From Ferrovibrio sp046297895 (GTDB lineage Bacteria; Pseudomonadota; Alphaproteobacteria; Ferrovibrionales; Ferrovibrionaceae), in the NCBI RefSeq assembly GCF_046297895.1, contig NZ_JBKBHC010000007.1, forward strand, positions 186,001-250,000: 64,000 bases of DNA. Direction: 5' to 3'. The notes under the pieces are model-generated. The model worked only from the letters and a program-made list of their open reading frames with translations. It was not told the DNA's origin and made no database searches. Below are positions 1 through 11,203 of the stretch, piece by piece. A program made the translations under genes and the position numbers. Position 1 is the stretch's first letter; each line of letters opens with the position of its first letter.

Positions 1-305
1 GCCGAGGCCAGCGCGGCGGCGCGGCAGCCGGTGGCGATGGCCGACATCATGCAGGCGAGCGACCGTCATCATTGCGGTGCGTTGTTCCGTGACCTGCTGG
101 CCGATTTCGCCGTGCAGGCCGATTGCCGCCTCGCGCGGCTCAGCCCGGGCGGCCGCATCACGCTGCTGTCGCTGCTGGTCCAGGCCCTGCGGGTGGCCTA
201 TGGCAACCTGCTCGACCTCGATGACGGCCTCGACCCCGACATCATCGCCGAAATGCAGGTGATGCTCGATGGCCTCACCCGCCGCATCGCCCGGCACACC
301 GTCGG

Positions 306-309
<4 letters not shown>
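1..309 (+). CDS. TetR-like regulator, C-terminal fragment (5' end outside window)
   Basis: The frame is open from the first base to a TAG at 307-309, giving 102 visible residues. The internal GTG/ATG codons near 31-40 are probably not the start. The visible part is all helical, with a pattern (LFRDLLADFA, RITLLSLLVQALRVAYG) typical of TetR/AcrR ligand-binding domains; the DNA-binding half would lie upstream. Its stop overlaps the stop of the convergent helicase gene: the palindrome CTAG at 306-309 supplies a TAG on each strand. The family call is inferred from helix pattern and size only, because no HTH is visible. Confidence 0.45.
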
Positions 310-3125
<2,816 letters not shown>

Positions 3126-3144
3126 GAACGCGTCCTGCCCTGAA

Positions 3145-3582
3145 CTAGCTTTTTGCCTGGATGGTCTTGGTAATGCGCGCCGAGGTGCAGAGCATATCGT
3201 CGACGCTGGCCGTCACTTCGCAGAAGGCCGTGCTGCGCCCACGCTTCAGCAGCTTTCCGGCCATGGTCACGCGCTCGCCCGCCTGCACCGAGCGGATATG
3301 CTGCACATGGATGTCCACGGTCATGGCATGTTCATCCTCGCGCAGATCGCCCAGCATGGCCAGCAAAGCCGGCGGCTCCAGCAGGCCGTTCAGCACGCCG
3401 CCATGCACATACTGGCCGTAGATCAGCATCTCGCCGGCCGCCGTGAAGCCCACTTCCGACCGGCCCGGCGCCACGAGCAGCAATTCCAGCCCCGCCCAGC
3501 GGTGGAAGGCGGTCTGGCCGATCAGGTTTTCGGCAAAGGGCCTGACCCAGGCGGCAAGGCCTGGCTCGAAGCGGGCGGGCAT
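3145..3582 (-). CDS. PaaI-family hotdog thioesterase
   Basis: This 145-aa single-domain protein has the hotdog-fold signature of PaaI/YbgC-type acyl-CoA thioesterases: a helix following YVHGGVLNGLLEPPALLAMLG, then strands TVDIHVQHIRSVQAGERVTMAGKLLKRGRS and AFCEVTASV. The family hydrolyses acyl-CoA thioesters in the cytosol; the specific acyl group cannot be read from sequence. A GGAGCC Shine-Dalgarno lies about 7 nt before the ATG. It sits 19 bp upstream of the helicase gene on the same strand and may be cotranscribed with it. Confidence 0.85.
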   Translation of the reverse strand: MPARFEPGLAAWVRPFAENLIGQTAFHRWAGLELLLVAPGRSEVGFTAAGEMLIYGQYVHGGVLNGLLEPPALLAMLGDLREDEHAMTVDIHVQHIRSVQAGERVTMAGKLLKRGRSTAFCEVTASVDDMLCTSARITKTIQAKS

Positions 3583-3681
3583 GGACGGAGGCTCCGGTTT
3601 TGCCGGCCAGTATAAGGCCGGGCATGCTGGCGGCTCAACCCACCGGCATAAGATTGGCTGCCAGCCCCCGTATCGCCGCGG

Positions 3682-4434
3682 TCAGGTGAGGATCAGTTTG
3701 GTCGCCGCGACCAGCAACACGGCGCCCAGCAGGCCCTGCAGCAGCCGCACCGGCAGCCAGCGGATCACCAGCTGCGTGCCGATCAGCGCGCCGACCAGCG
3801 CGGCGCCGGCATAGATCGGCAGTTCCTCGGGCAATGCCCGCAGCGACAGGATATTGCCAGCGAGGCCGGAGATGGAATTCACCAGGATGAAGGGCGCCGC
3901 CAGTCCCGCCGTCTGCCGCGCCCCGGCCCAGCCCAGCAGCAGCAGCAGAGGCGAGAGGAAAATGCCGCCGCCCGTGCCGGTCAGGCCCGACAGCAGGCCG
4001 ATGCCGGCGCCGCCGACCAGCGCGGCGGGCAGCGGGATTTTTGCTTCCCCGCTGCCGCCCTGCTGGGTGGCCTTCTCGCGCGGATCGATCAGCAGCCGCA
4101 GGCCGGCGGCGGCCAGCACCACGCCCACGGCGATGCGATAGGCCTCCACCGGCAACTGCACTGCGCCGCCGATGAAGGCGCAGGGCACGGAAACGATCAC
4201 CAGCGGCAGCAAGGCGCGGACGTTGATCAGGCCGGCGCGCCACAGGCGGAAGGTCGCCAGGCTGGCGACCAGGATGTTCAGCGTCAGCGCGGTGGGCTTC
4301 ATCACCGCTGGCGCCACGCCCACCACCGCCATCGCGGCGATATAACCGGATGCGCCGGCATGGCCCACCGTGCTGTACAGCGCGGCGGCCAGGAAGATCA
4401 GCAGCGCCAGCAGCGCGGTATCGTCGAACGGCAT
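3682..4434 (-). CDS. TSUP (TauE/SafE) family membrane permease
   Basis: This 250-aa integral membrane protein has seven or eight hydrophobic segments. It carries the duplicated TSUP signature: an N-terminal half with STVGHAGASGYIA and a second half with GLLSGLTGTGGGIFLSPLLL. TSUP proteins move small anions such as sulfite, sulfoacetate or sulfolactate across the inner membrane. No strong Shine-Dalgarno precedes the ATG. A ModE-box-like palindrome lies 22-55 bp upstream, and a ModE-type regulator is the next gene upstream on the same strand. The context suggests expression linked to molybdate or another oxyanion. The substrate is inferred from context only. Confidence 0.9.
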   Translation of the reverse strand: MPFDDTALLALLIFLAAALYSTVGHAGASGYIAAMAVVGVAPAVMKPTALTLNILVASLATFRLWRAGLINVRALLPLVIVSVPCAFIGGAVQLPVEAYRIAVGVVLAAAGLRLLIDPREKATQQGGSGEAKIPLPAALVGGAGIGLLSGLTGTGGGIFLSPLLLLLGWAGARQTAGLAAPFILVNSISGLAGNILSLRALPEELPIYAGAALVGALIGTQLVIRWLPVRLLQGLLGAVLLVAATKLILT

Positions 4435-4455
4435 CGGAGGGCCAGCAGTGGATTT

Positions 4456-4489
4456 ACGATCGTTATGTCGAAACGACTATAACGATCGT
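4456..4489 (-). promoter_or_regulatory. ModE-box-like operator upstream of the TSUP gene
   Basis: Perfect 11-bp inverted arms ACGATCGTTAT (4456-4466) and ATAACGATCGT (4479-4489) flank a 12-bp spacer. The core, CGTTAT-N12-ATAACG, has the same half-sites and total length (24 bp) as the E. coli ModE operator upstream of modABC as I recall it. The right half is also part of a 14-bp perfect palindrome (4479-4492). It lies 22 bp upstream of the TSUP start codon, a position suited to repression. Confidence 0.55.
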
Positions 4490-4536
4490 TATGGCCACCC
4501 GGCAATAGCGATGTGTTGCGCCAACTATCTCCCAAC

Positions 4537-4622
4537 CCGTCATGCCCGGCCGTGTGCCGGGCATCCACGTCTTTTTTTTAAATAAAACCCGTGGGTGGCC
4601 GGGTCAAGCCCGGCCATGACGG
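4537..4622. repeat. REP-type palindromic element, copy 1
   Basis: An 86-bp imperfect palindrome runs from CCGTCATGCCCGG to CCGGCCATGACGG. Each arm contains its own small GC-rich hairpin, and the centre is T/A-rich. A related 90-bp copy lies at 35796-35885. Elements of this form (GTCATGCCCGGG... / ...CCCGGCCATGAC) are common between alphaproteobacterial genes. Read as protein, the right arm gives MAGPSPAMT, which falsely extends neighbouring open frames. Confidence 0.75.
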
Positions 4623-4639
4623 AAGTCAATAATGTGAAG

Positions 4640-5011
4640 TTATCCCTTCCGCTTTTTCCGCAATGCGGCCACGTCCTTGGCGATGGCTTTCTCGGTTGCG
4701 GCGGCCATGCGGCGATAGCGCAGCAGCACTTCTTCGCCCAGGGGCGTGAGCTGGGCGCCGCCGCCGGCCTTGCCCCCGGTGGCCGCCTGCACCAGCGGCT
4801 TGGCGAAATAGCCGTTCAGCGTTTCCACCAGCATCCAGGCGCGCTTGTAGCTCATGTTCAGCCGCCGGCCGGCCGCCGCGATCGAGCCGGTCTCGGCGAT
4901 GCCTTCCAGCAGGTCGGCCTTGCCCGGCCCCAGGAACACGCCCTCGTCCAGCACCACGCGCAGGCGGGCGGCGGATTGCACAGGGGCAGGTTTCTTCACG
5001 CGCTTGGCCAT
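4640..5011 (-). CDS. ModE-like winged-helix regulator, DNA-binding domain only
   Basis: This 123-aa protein matches the N-terminal LysR-like winged helix of ModE: LLEGIAETGSIAAAGRRLNMSYKRAWMLVETLN, followed by the wing region GGKAGGGAQLTPLGEEVLLRYRRM. E. coli ModE is about 262 aa and carries two molybdate-binding TOBE/Mop modules after this domain; here they are absent. One-domain ModE-like proteins are common in alphaproteobacteria. How this one senses an effector, if it does, is not visible. Its basic tail (ALRKKRKG) may aid DNA binding. A ModE-box-like site lies downstream in front of the TSUP gene, making that gene a likely target. Confidence 0.85.
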   Translation of the reverse strand: MAKRVKKPAPVQSAARLRVVLDEGVFLGPGKADLLEGIAETGSIAAAGRRLNMSYKRAWMLVETLNGYFAKPLVQAATGGKAGGGAQLTPLGEEVLLRYRRMAAATEKAIAKDVAALRKKRKG

Positions 5012-5375
5012 GGCCGGACTACAGCATGACGGCCGGTGCTTCGGCCAGAGCCGGCCGGCGCTTGCGAGTCCAGCGGACTGTTTCTATATTGTTCTTGTAT
5101 GGGTTGTTGCACCGACAAATGAGGCCCTGAAAGCCTGCTTCATTATTTTTCAATGGTTTAACACATCAAAACCATCGCAAAACGACGGAAAACGATGGGC
5201 AGACGACGTGATGGCGGTGGATTTCGCCTGCATTGGCCCGCCAAACCGTCGGTCGGGCACAATCTGGCGCTGCGAATGGCCGGGACGTCAAATTGACAGG
5301 GGTTAAAACCCGGCCATACTGGGTTTTGCACCGCAGCAACGGAGATTTCCGTCCAGCACGCCTGCGGAGAGTGGG
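5012..5375. promoter_or_regulatory. Intergenic control region upstream of methylmalonyl-CoA mutase
   Basis: No gene is supported in these 364 bp. The middle (about 5085-5200) is AT-rich for this genome and probably holds the mutase promoter. Two inverted repeats are visible: ATGGTTT/AAACCAT (5153-5159 and 5169-5175, 9-nt spacer) and CCATCG/CGATGG (5172-5177 and 5193-5198). They may be operators; I cannot assign a regulator. Confidence 0.3.
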
Positions 5376-7559
5376 ATGCGAGACATGACCGAGACGACCG
5401 CGCCGAATTTCCCCGAGGCCTGGGCCAAGATGGCCCAGAAGGAACTGGGCGACAAACCGCTCTCCGAGCTGCTGTGGCAGACGCCCGAGGGCATCACGGT
5501 CAAGCCGCTCTACACCGCCGCCGATCTCGAAGGCCTGGAGACGATCAATTCCCTGCCGGGCTTCGATCCCTTCACCCGCGGCGTGCGCGGCACCATGTAT
5601 GCCAACCGGCCCTGGACGATCCGGCAATATGCCGGCTTCTCCACGGCGGAAGAATCCAACGCCTTCTATCGCAAGAATCTCGCCGCCGGCCAGCAGGGCG
5701 TGAGTGTGGCCTTCGATCTGGCCACCCATCGCGGCTATGATTCCGATCATCCGCGTGTGGTGGGCGATGTCGGCAAGGCCGGCGTGGCGATCGATTCCAT
5801 CGAGGATATGAAGATCCTGTTCGACGGCATCCCGCTCGACAAGATGAGCGTGTCGATGACCATGAACGGCGCCGTGCTGCCCGTGCTGGCCTGCTACATC
5901 GTGGCGGCGGAAGAGCAGGGCGTGAAGCCCGACCAGCTTTCAGGAACCATCCAGAACGACATCCTGAAAGAATTCATGGTGCGCAACACCTATATCTATC
6001 CGCCCGCGCCCAGCATGCGCATCATCGCCGACATCATCGGCTATACCGCGCAGCATATGCCGAAGTTCAACTCCATCTCGATTTCCGGCTATCACATGCA
6101 GGAAGCCGGCGCGACGGCGGTGCAGGAGCTGGCCTTCACGCTGGCCGACGGCCTGGAATATGTGCGCACGGCGATCAATTCCGGCCTGGATGTCGATGCC
6201 TTCGCCGGGCGTTTGAGCTTCTTCTTCGCCATCGGCATGAATTTCTTCATGGAGATCGCCAAGCTGCGCGCTGCGCGCTTTTTGTGGGCGCGCATCATGA
6301 AGCAGTTCAATCCGAAGAAGCCCGCGTCGCTGATGCTGCGCACCCATTGCCAGACCTCGGGCGTCTCGCTCACCGAGCAGGACCCGTATAACAACGTGGT
6401 GCGCACCGCGATCGAGGCGATGGCGGCCGTGCTCGGCGGCACGCAGTCGCTGCATACCAACGCGCTGGACGAAGCCATCGCGCTGCCCACCGAATTCTCC
6501 GCCCGCATTGCCCGCAACACCCAGCTCATCATCCAGGAAGAAAGCTACGTCACCAAGGTGGTCGATCCGCTCGGCGGCTCGTATTACGTCGAGGCGCTCA
6601 CCCATGCGCTGGTCACCCATGCCTGGGCGCTGATCCAGGAAGTGGAAGCCATGGGCGGTATGACCAAGGCGGTGGAAAGCGGCATGCCCAAGCTGAAGAT
6701 CGAGGAAGCCGCCGCCCGCCGCCAGGCCCGGGTGGATCGTGGCGAGGATGTGATCGTCGGCGTCAACAAATACCGCGCCGCCAGCCAGGACGTGCCGGAC
6801 CTGCTGGAAGTGGACAACACCCGCGTGCGCGAGCAGCAGGTGGCGCGGTTGAAGACTATCCGCAACACCCGCGACAAGGCCAAGGCCGAAGCGGCCATCA
6901 AGGCGCTGGAGGAAGGCGCCGCCGGCAAGGCCAACCTGCTCGAGTTGTGTGTGCAGGCGGCGCGCGCCCGCGTCACCGTCGGCGAGATGTCGGATGCCAT
7001 GGAGCGTGTCTTCACCCGCCACCAGGCCACCATCCGTTCGATCTCCGGCGTCTACGGCGCGGCCTATGCCAATGACGAGGGCTTCATGCAGATCCAGAAG
7101 GACATCGAGGCATTCGCGGCGGAAGAAGGCCGCCGCCCGCGCATGCTGGTGGTCAAGCTGGGCCAGGATGGCCATGACCGCGGCGCCAAGGTGATCGCCA
7201 CGGCTTTTGCCGATCTGGGCTTCGACGTCGATGTGGGCCCGCTGTTCCAGACGCCGGAAGAAGCCGCCAAGGACGCCATCGAGAACGACGTGCATGTGAT
7301 CGGCGTGTCCAGCCAGGCCGCCGGCCACAAGACGCTGGTGCCGCAGTTGATCAAGGCCCTGCGCGACCAGGGCGCCGGCGATATCCTGGTCATCACCGGC
7401 GGCGTGATCCCGCCGCAGGATTACGATTTCCTGCGCCAGGCCGGCGTGGCCGGCATCTACGGCCCGGGCACCAACATCCCGCAGGCCGCAGCCGAGATCG
7501 TCAGGCTGATCCGCCAGCAGCGTGCGCCGAATGCCTCCAAGGGGGCCGCCGCCGAATAG
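5376..7559 (+). CDS. scpA: Methylmalonyl-CoA mutase
   Basis: This 727-aa B12-dependent mutase interconverts (R)-methylmalonyl-CoA and succinyl-CoA, the last step of propionyl-CoA breakdown. The N-terminal TIM barrel includes TRGVRGTMYANRPWTIRQYAGFSTAEESN. The C-terminal cobalamin-binding domain has DxHxxG as D598-x-H600-xx-G603, where H600 is the lower axial cobalt ligand. The length equals that of the catalytic large subunit and of homodimeric alphaproteobacterial enzymes. No small subunit (mutB), epimerase or MeaB chaperone gene is adjacent, so it probably works as a homodimer with partners encoded elsewhere. ATG codons at 5376 and 5385 are both possible starts. Confidence 0.97.
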   Translation: MRDMTETTAPNFPEAWAKMAQKELGDKPLSELLWQTPEGITVKPLYTAADLEGLETINSLPGFDPFTRGVRGTMYANRPWTIRQYAGFSTAEESNAFYRKNLAAGQQGVSVAFDLATHRGYDSDHPRVVGDVGKAGVAIDSIEDMKILFDGIPLDKMSVSMTMNGAVLPVLACYIVAAEEQGVKPDQLSGTIQNDILKEFMVRNTYIYPPAPSMRIIADIIGYTAQHMPKFNSISISGYHMQEAGATAVQELAFTLADGLEYVRTAINSGLDVDAFAGRLSFFFAIGMNFFMEIAKLRAARFLWARIMKQFNPKKPASLMLRTHCQTSGVSLTEQDPYNNVVRTAIEAMAAVLGGTQSLHTNALDEAIALPTEFSARIARNTQLIIQEESYVTKVVDPLGGSYYVEALTHALVTHAWALIQEVEAMGGMTKAVESGMPKLKIEEAAARRQARVDRGEDVIVGVNKYRAASQDVPDLLEVDNTRVREQQVARLKTIRNTRDKAKAEAAIKALEEGAAGKANLLELCVQAARARVTVGEMSDAMERVFTRHQATIRSISGVYGAAYANDEGFMQIQKDIEAFAAEEGRRPRMLVVKLGQDGHDRGAKVIATAFADLGFDVDVGPLFQTPEEAAKDAIENDVHVIGVSSQAAGHKTLVPQLIKALRDQGAGDILVITGGVIPPQDYDFLRQAGVAGIYGPGTNIPQAAAEIVRLIRQQRAPNASKGAAAE

Positions 7560-7805
7560 CGGCCCGTATCCGGGCCTGGGCGGCGGTTGCATTTGCCGCC
7601 CGCCGGCCCCATATCTGACCCCATGATCTTCGCGCGCCGCCATCTTCAGCTTTTCCGCGCCGGTCGCCTGCACGCAGGCGCCTAGGCCTCGTCGCGCGCG
7701 CCCTCCGGCCGCATCGCGCGGCGGGGCAGCACCGATCCACCCCTTTCATCTTCTTCCGACCGGGCTGTCGCAGGACGGCGCCGGCCTTACGCCATGGGAG
7801 TCATC

Positions 7806-8228
7806 ATGTCATTCATCAATCCGCGCCCCGCCGTCACGCTCACCGAAACCGATGCCGATCGCCTGCTGGCGCTCAGCGAACAGGTCCGGCCGCGCCAGCC
7901 CGGTGTCGCCGTGATGCTGCAGCAGGATATCGAGCGCGCCAGCATCGTGGTGCCGCAGCAGGTGCCGCCCGATGTCGTCACCATGCGCAGCCATGTGGTG
8001 TTCGGTTATGCGCACAGCCAGCGCAGCCACTGGCTCACGCTGGTCTATCCGGGCGAGGCCGATCTCGATCTGGCCAAGATCGCCGTCACGACGCCGGTGG
8101 GCGCCGCCCTGATCGGCCTGCGTGAAGGCGACAGCATCGGCTGGACGCTGGCGAGCGGCGAGCCGCGCCGCATCACGCTGCACAAGGTGGCCTACCAGCC
8201 GGAACGGGTCGGCCGCTACGACCTGTAG
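7806..8228 (+). CDS. rnk: Rnk/GreA-C-terminal family nucleoside diphosphate kinase regulator
   Basis: This 140-aa protein resembles Rnk, a relative of the GreA/GreB transcript-cleavage factors that lacks the acidic-tipped long coiled coil. The C-terminal FKBP-like Gre domain is evident: VVTMRSHVVFGYAHSQ, TLVYPGEADLDLAKIAVTTPVGAALIGLREGDSIGW. Such proteins bind RNA polymerase in the secondary channel region; Rnk was first described as a regulator of nucleoside diphosphate kinase. I chose the ATG at 7806 because GGGAG (7796-7800) lies 5 nt upstream; an in-frame ATG at 7794 would overlap that Shine-Dalgarno. The 246-bp gap before it shows only a weak GC-rich hairpin. Confidence 0.78.
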   Translation: MSFINPRPAVTLTETDADRLLALSEQVRPRQPGVAVMLQQDIERASIVVPQQVPPDVVTMRSHVVFGYAHSQRSHWLTLVYPGEADLDLAKIAVTTPVGAALIGLREGDSIGWTLASGEPRRITLHKVAYQPERVGRYDL

Positions 8229-8262
8229 CGGCCGGCCAACACAAGGCGCCGGCAGCGAGGGA

Positions 8263-10140
8263 TCAGAATTCCTGCCAGTCCTCGTCGGCGGCGGGCGCCT
8301 TCGCAGCCGTCGCGCCAGGATTTGCGGCAGGGCTGGCGGCCGGTTTGTAGGCCGGCTTCTGCATTGGCTTCACAAGCGGCTTCTGGCCCGGCTTCAGGGA
8401 CACAACCTTGGCGCTGCCGGTCGGCCGTGCCGCAGTCGCCGCTGTCGCAGCAGCGTCCGCATCGGTGCGGAAGAAGCCGACCAGATCGGCGAGCTGGCGC
8501 GCCTGCCCTTCCAGGGTCTGCGCGGCGGCCGTGGTTTCCTCAACCAGCGCGCCATTGCGCTGGGTGATCTCGTCCATGCCGGCCACGGCGGTGTTGATCT
8601 GCTCCAGACCCGTGGCCTGCTCGCGGCTGGCGGCGGCGATTTCGGCCACGATGTCGGAGACCTTCTTGATCGCGGTGACGATCTCGGTCAGCGACTGGCC
8701 GGTGCGGTTCACCAGCGCCGCGCCCGTCTTCACCTGGGCATTCGATTCCGTGATCAGCGCCTTGATGTCCTTCGACGCGTTGGCCGAACGCTGGGCCAGG
8801 GCGCGCACCTCCTGCGCCACCACGGCAAAGCCCTTGCCGGCCTCGCCGGCGCGGGCCGCCTCGACGGAAGCATTCAGCGCCAGCAGGTTGGTCTGGAAGG
8901 CGATCTCGTCGATCAGGCCGACGATGTCGGAGATTTTCTGCGCACTGGTCTCGATCTGCGTCACCGCCGAGACGGCATCGCCAACCACCGATCCGCCCTT
9001 TTCCGCCGTGTCGCGCGCTGCCATGGCAAGCTGGTTCGCCGCCTGGGCATTGTCGGCATTCTGCTTCACCGTCGTGGTGATCTCGTGCATCGAGGCGGCC
9101 GTTTCCTCGATCGAGGCGGCTTGGCTTTCCGTGCGCTGCGCCAGGTCCTGGCTGCCGGCCGAGATTTCCGACGAGGCGGCCTTCACCGCCTCGGCGCTCT
9201 GCGCCAGACGGCTGGCGAAGTCGCGCAGCTTCTCGCCCATCGCGTTGATGTCCGCTGCCAGCGCGCCGAAGCGGCCATGGAAATTGTCCCTGATGCGGCG
9301 GCGCAGGTCGCCGGCGGCCATCGCGCCGGTCACGTCCTGAACGGCGCCCAGCACTGCCTCGGTGCGGGCCAGCAGCGTGTTCACCGACTCGCCCACGCGC
9401 TGCATCACGCCGCTCAGTTCGCCGGCATTCACGCGTTGCGCCAGATCGCCAGCGGCGGCCGCGGCCACCACTTGGCCGATCGCCTGCTCGAAACGCCGTT
9501 CGGCGGCGGCCTGCTCGGCGGCGAAACGCTCGCGCTGGGCGGCGGCATCGGCTTCGAGCTTCTCGCGCTCGGCCATGCTCGCCTGCATCTCGGCCAGGCT
9601 GGCCGCGCTGCGGGCAAACAGGTTCTCCAGCACCAGCGCCAGCCAGATCAGCACGGCGCATTCGGCCACCACGATCACGGCATGCACCACCACGCGGCCG
9701 AAATCGCTGCCATCGGGGAAGATCGCGTAGGGCAGGATGAAGTTCAGCGACAGGTGATGCAGGGCGGTCAGCGTCGCTGCGGTGAGGATGGCGCGCCAGT
9801 CGCAATAGGCCGCCAGCACGGCGAAGATGGCGAAATAATACATGTGCAGGTCGATCTGCCAGGGCCCGGCGGCGGCATAGACCAGCAGCGAGGCCATGCC
9901 AACGAAAGCTGCCGCCACCACCTGCCGAGTCGCGGTGCCGGTGGGATCGGTGCGGCAGAACCAGGTGGCGATCAGGGCGATGACGGCCGCCGCGATGCCG
10001 CTGACCAGCAGGCTGGTATCGTTCAGCCAGGCCACGGCGGCGATCAGCGGCAGATGCAGCCACAGCCAGACGATGAAGACCGAACTGGCGCGGCGGCGGA
10101 GCTCCTCGAGCGAAGCGAGCTGAAGCATGGCGGCGAGCAT
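8263..10140 (-). CDS. Methyl-accepting chemotaxis protein with multi-TM N-terminus and CheR-docking tail
   Basis: This 625-aa receptor starts with about six membrane helices (residues 20-175) rather than a periplasmic ligand domain. A conserved-looking stretch ALHHLSLNFILPYAIFP lies between two of them. HAMP-like and coiled-coil segments (about 185-330) lead to the signalling domain, whose hairpin tip reads EIAFQTNLLALNASVEAARAG. The C-terminus, after a Lys/Pro/Ala-rich linker, ends in DWQEF, which fits the xWxxF pentapeptide that tethers CheR and CheB. AAGGA lies 6 nt before the ATG. The signalling domain is nearly identical to that of the receptor at 37979-39868. A ligand-independent or membrane-state sensor is plausible; the input is unknown. 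Confidence 0.95.
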   Translation of the reverse strand: MLAAMLQLASLEELRRRASSVFIVWLWLHLPLIAAVAWLNDTSLLVSGIAAAVIALIATWFCRTDPTGTATRQVVAAAFVGMASLLVYAAAGPWQIDLHMYYFAIFAVLAAYCDWRAILTAATLTALHHLSLNFILPYAIFPDGSDFGRVVVHAVIVVAECAVLIWLALVLENLFARSAASLAEMQASMAEREKLEADAAAQRERFAAEQAAAERRFEQAIGQVVAAAAAGDLAQRVNAGELSGVMQRVGESVNTLLARTEAVLGAVQDVTGAMAAGDLRRRIRDNFHGRFGALAADINAMGEKLRDFASRLAQSAEAVKAASSEISAGSQDLAQRTESQAASIEETAASMHEITTTVKQNADNAQAANQLAMAARDTAEKGGSVVGDAVSAVTQIETSAQKISDIVGLIDEIAFQTNLLALNASVEAARAGEAGKGFAVVAQEVRALAQRSANASKDIKALITESNAQVKTGAALVNRTGQSLTEIVTAIKKVSDIVAEIAAASREQATGLEQINTAVAGMDEITQRNGALVEETTAAAQTLEGQARQLADLVGFFRTDADAAATAATAARPTGSAKVVSLKPGQKPLVKPMQKPAYKPAASPAANPGATAAKAPAADEDWQEF

Positions 10141-10163
10141 GGCTTGTCCTTTTTTATAAAATC

Positions 10164-10526
10164 TCAGCTGCGGATGGCGTTTGCGGAGAAACCGAGGCAG
10201 CCGGCCAGCACGCCGTCGCCGGCCAGCACCAGGCGGGCGCCGGCGGCATACAGGCGGGAGACGGCGGCGGGATCGGTGCTGGCAACCAGCCAGAGGTTGG
10301 GCCAGGCGCCCTGGCCCAGCGGGCGGGCATCGGCGCCATCGAGAAGGCTTGCGGCCTGCGGCAGCGTGGCGGCGGCCGGCGGCAGCAGGACGACCAGCCT
10401 GGCGGCCTGTCCGTCTCCGCCGCCATGCGGCAGCAGCAGGGCCAGGATCGGCAGCATCGCAATGGCCGCGATGGCCAAGGCAGCGGCCAGGCCGTGGCGG
10501 GATGTCGGAACTGCATGCTTTGTCAT
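10164..10526 (-). CDS. Small membrane-anchored hypothetical protein
   Basis: I do not recognise this 120-aa protein. It has one N-terminal hydrophobic segment (about residues 11-33, ALAIAAIAMLPILALLLP) that could be a signal anchor. An Ala/Leu-rich domain follows, with APxGARLVLAGDGVLAG-like turns near the end. It lies 23 bp upstream of the chemoreceptor on the same strand, so the two are probably cotranscribed and it might help that receptor. No clear Shine-Dalgarno precedes the ATG. The opposite strand is also open here, so coding status is moderately supported only by position and codon pattern. Confidence 0.5.
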   Translation of the reverse strand: MTKHAVPTSRHGLAAALAIAAIAMLPILALLLPHGGGDGQAARLVVLLPPAAATLPQAASLLDGADARPLGQGAWPNLWLVASTDPAAVSRLYAAGARLVLAGDGVLAGCLGFSANAIRS

Positions 10527-10755
10527 GGTTTCACTGATGACGGTTGGTACGGGCTGGGTAAAGTTGCGATTTGGTAATGTTACGTGCCGGCCCCACCGGC
10601 AGATCAGGCTGGCGGAAATTCATGGCGGATGTGGCCGCGATGCCGCAAAAACAGTATGATTCGGCGAAGAATCGCCTTGGGCCACCCGCATAGCGGGATG
10701 CCGGAATACTCAAGACGACGCGATACAGCAGACCGTACCGGAGAACAAAACCGTC

Positions 10756-11157
10756 ATGCCGCCCTTTGCCGTCACCCCGCTCTATGCCGCCCTTTGCGCG
10801 ATCCTGCTGATCGTGCTGTCGCTGCGCGTGGCGCGGCTGCGCAACAAGCTGAAGGTCGCGCTTGGTGATGGCGGCGAGCGCGCGTTGCAAAAGGCGATCC
10901 GCGTGCAGGGCAATTTCGTCGAATACGTGCCGCTCGCGCTGCTGCTGCTGTTCCTGCTGGAACTCAGCCGCCAGGCGCCGTTCTGGGTGCTGCATCTGCT
11001 GGGCGCCGCCTTGCTGCTGGGCCGCCTGCTGCACGCGATCGGCCTTTCCAGGACGGCCGGCCTGTCGTTTGGCCGCATGGCCGGCACGATCCTGACCTTG
11101 GGCATGAGTCTGATCACGGCGATCTGGCTGCTGATTGCGGCGTTCAGCGCCATGTGA
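10756..11157 (+). CDS. MAPEG-family membrane protein
   Basis: This 133-aa protein has four membrane helices and the MAPEG signature RAL-AIRVQGNFVEYVPLALLLLFLLEL in the first loop and second helix. It resembles bacterial YecN-type members. The eicosanoid/glutathione-metabolism superfamily includes microsomal glutathione transferases; the bacterial proteins have no established substrate. A second MAPEG gene lies at 37531-37920, also beside a chemoreceptor. The 229 bp upstream hold no supported gene. Confidence 0.9.
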   Translation: MPPFAVTPLYAALCAILLIVLSLRVARLRNKLKVALGDGGERALQKAIRVQGNFVEYVPLALLLLFLLELSRQAPFWVLHLLGAALLLGRLLHAIGLSRTAGLSFGRMAGTILTLGMSLITAIWLLIAAFSAM

Positions 11158-11203
11158 GGCGGCGGCAAAGCCCGCGAGGAGTCGGGCGGCAGGGGGGAGC
11201 GCG

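Noticed and set aside
7623..7682. A 20-codon frame upstream of the Rnk-like gene as a leader peptide
   Set aside because: No Shine-Dalgarno, no attenuator structure and no suggestive residue run.
8122..10659. An 845-codon plus-strand frame across the first chemoreceptor
   Set aside because: Antisense shadow; the minus-strand receptor has all expected domains and a Shine-Dalgarno.
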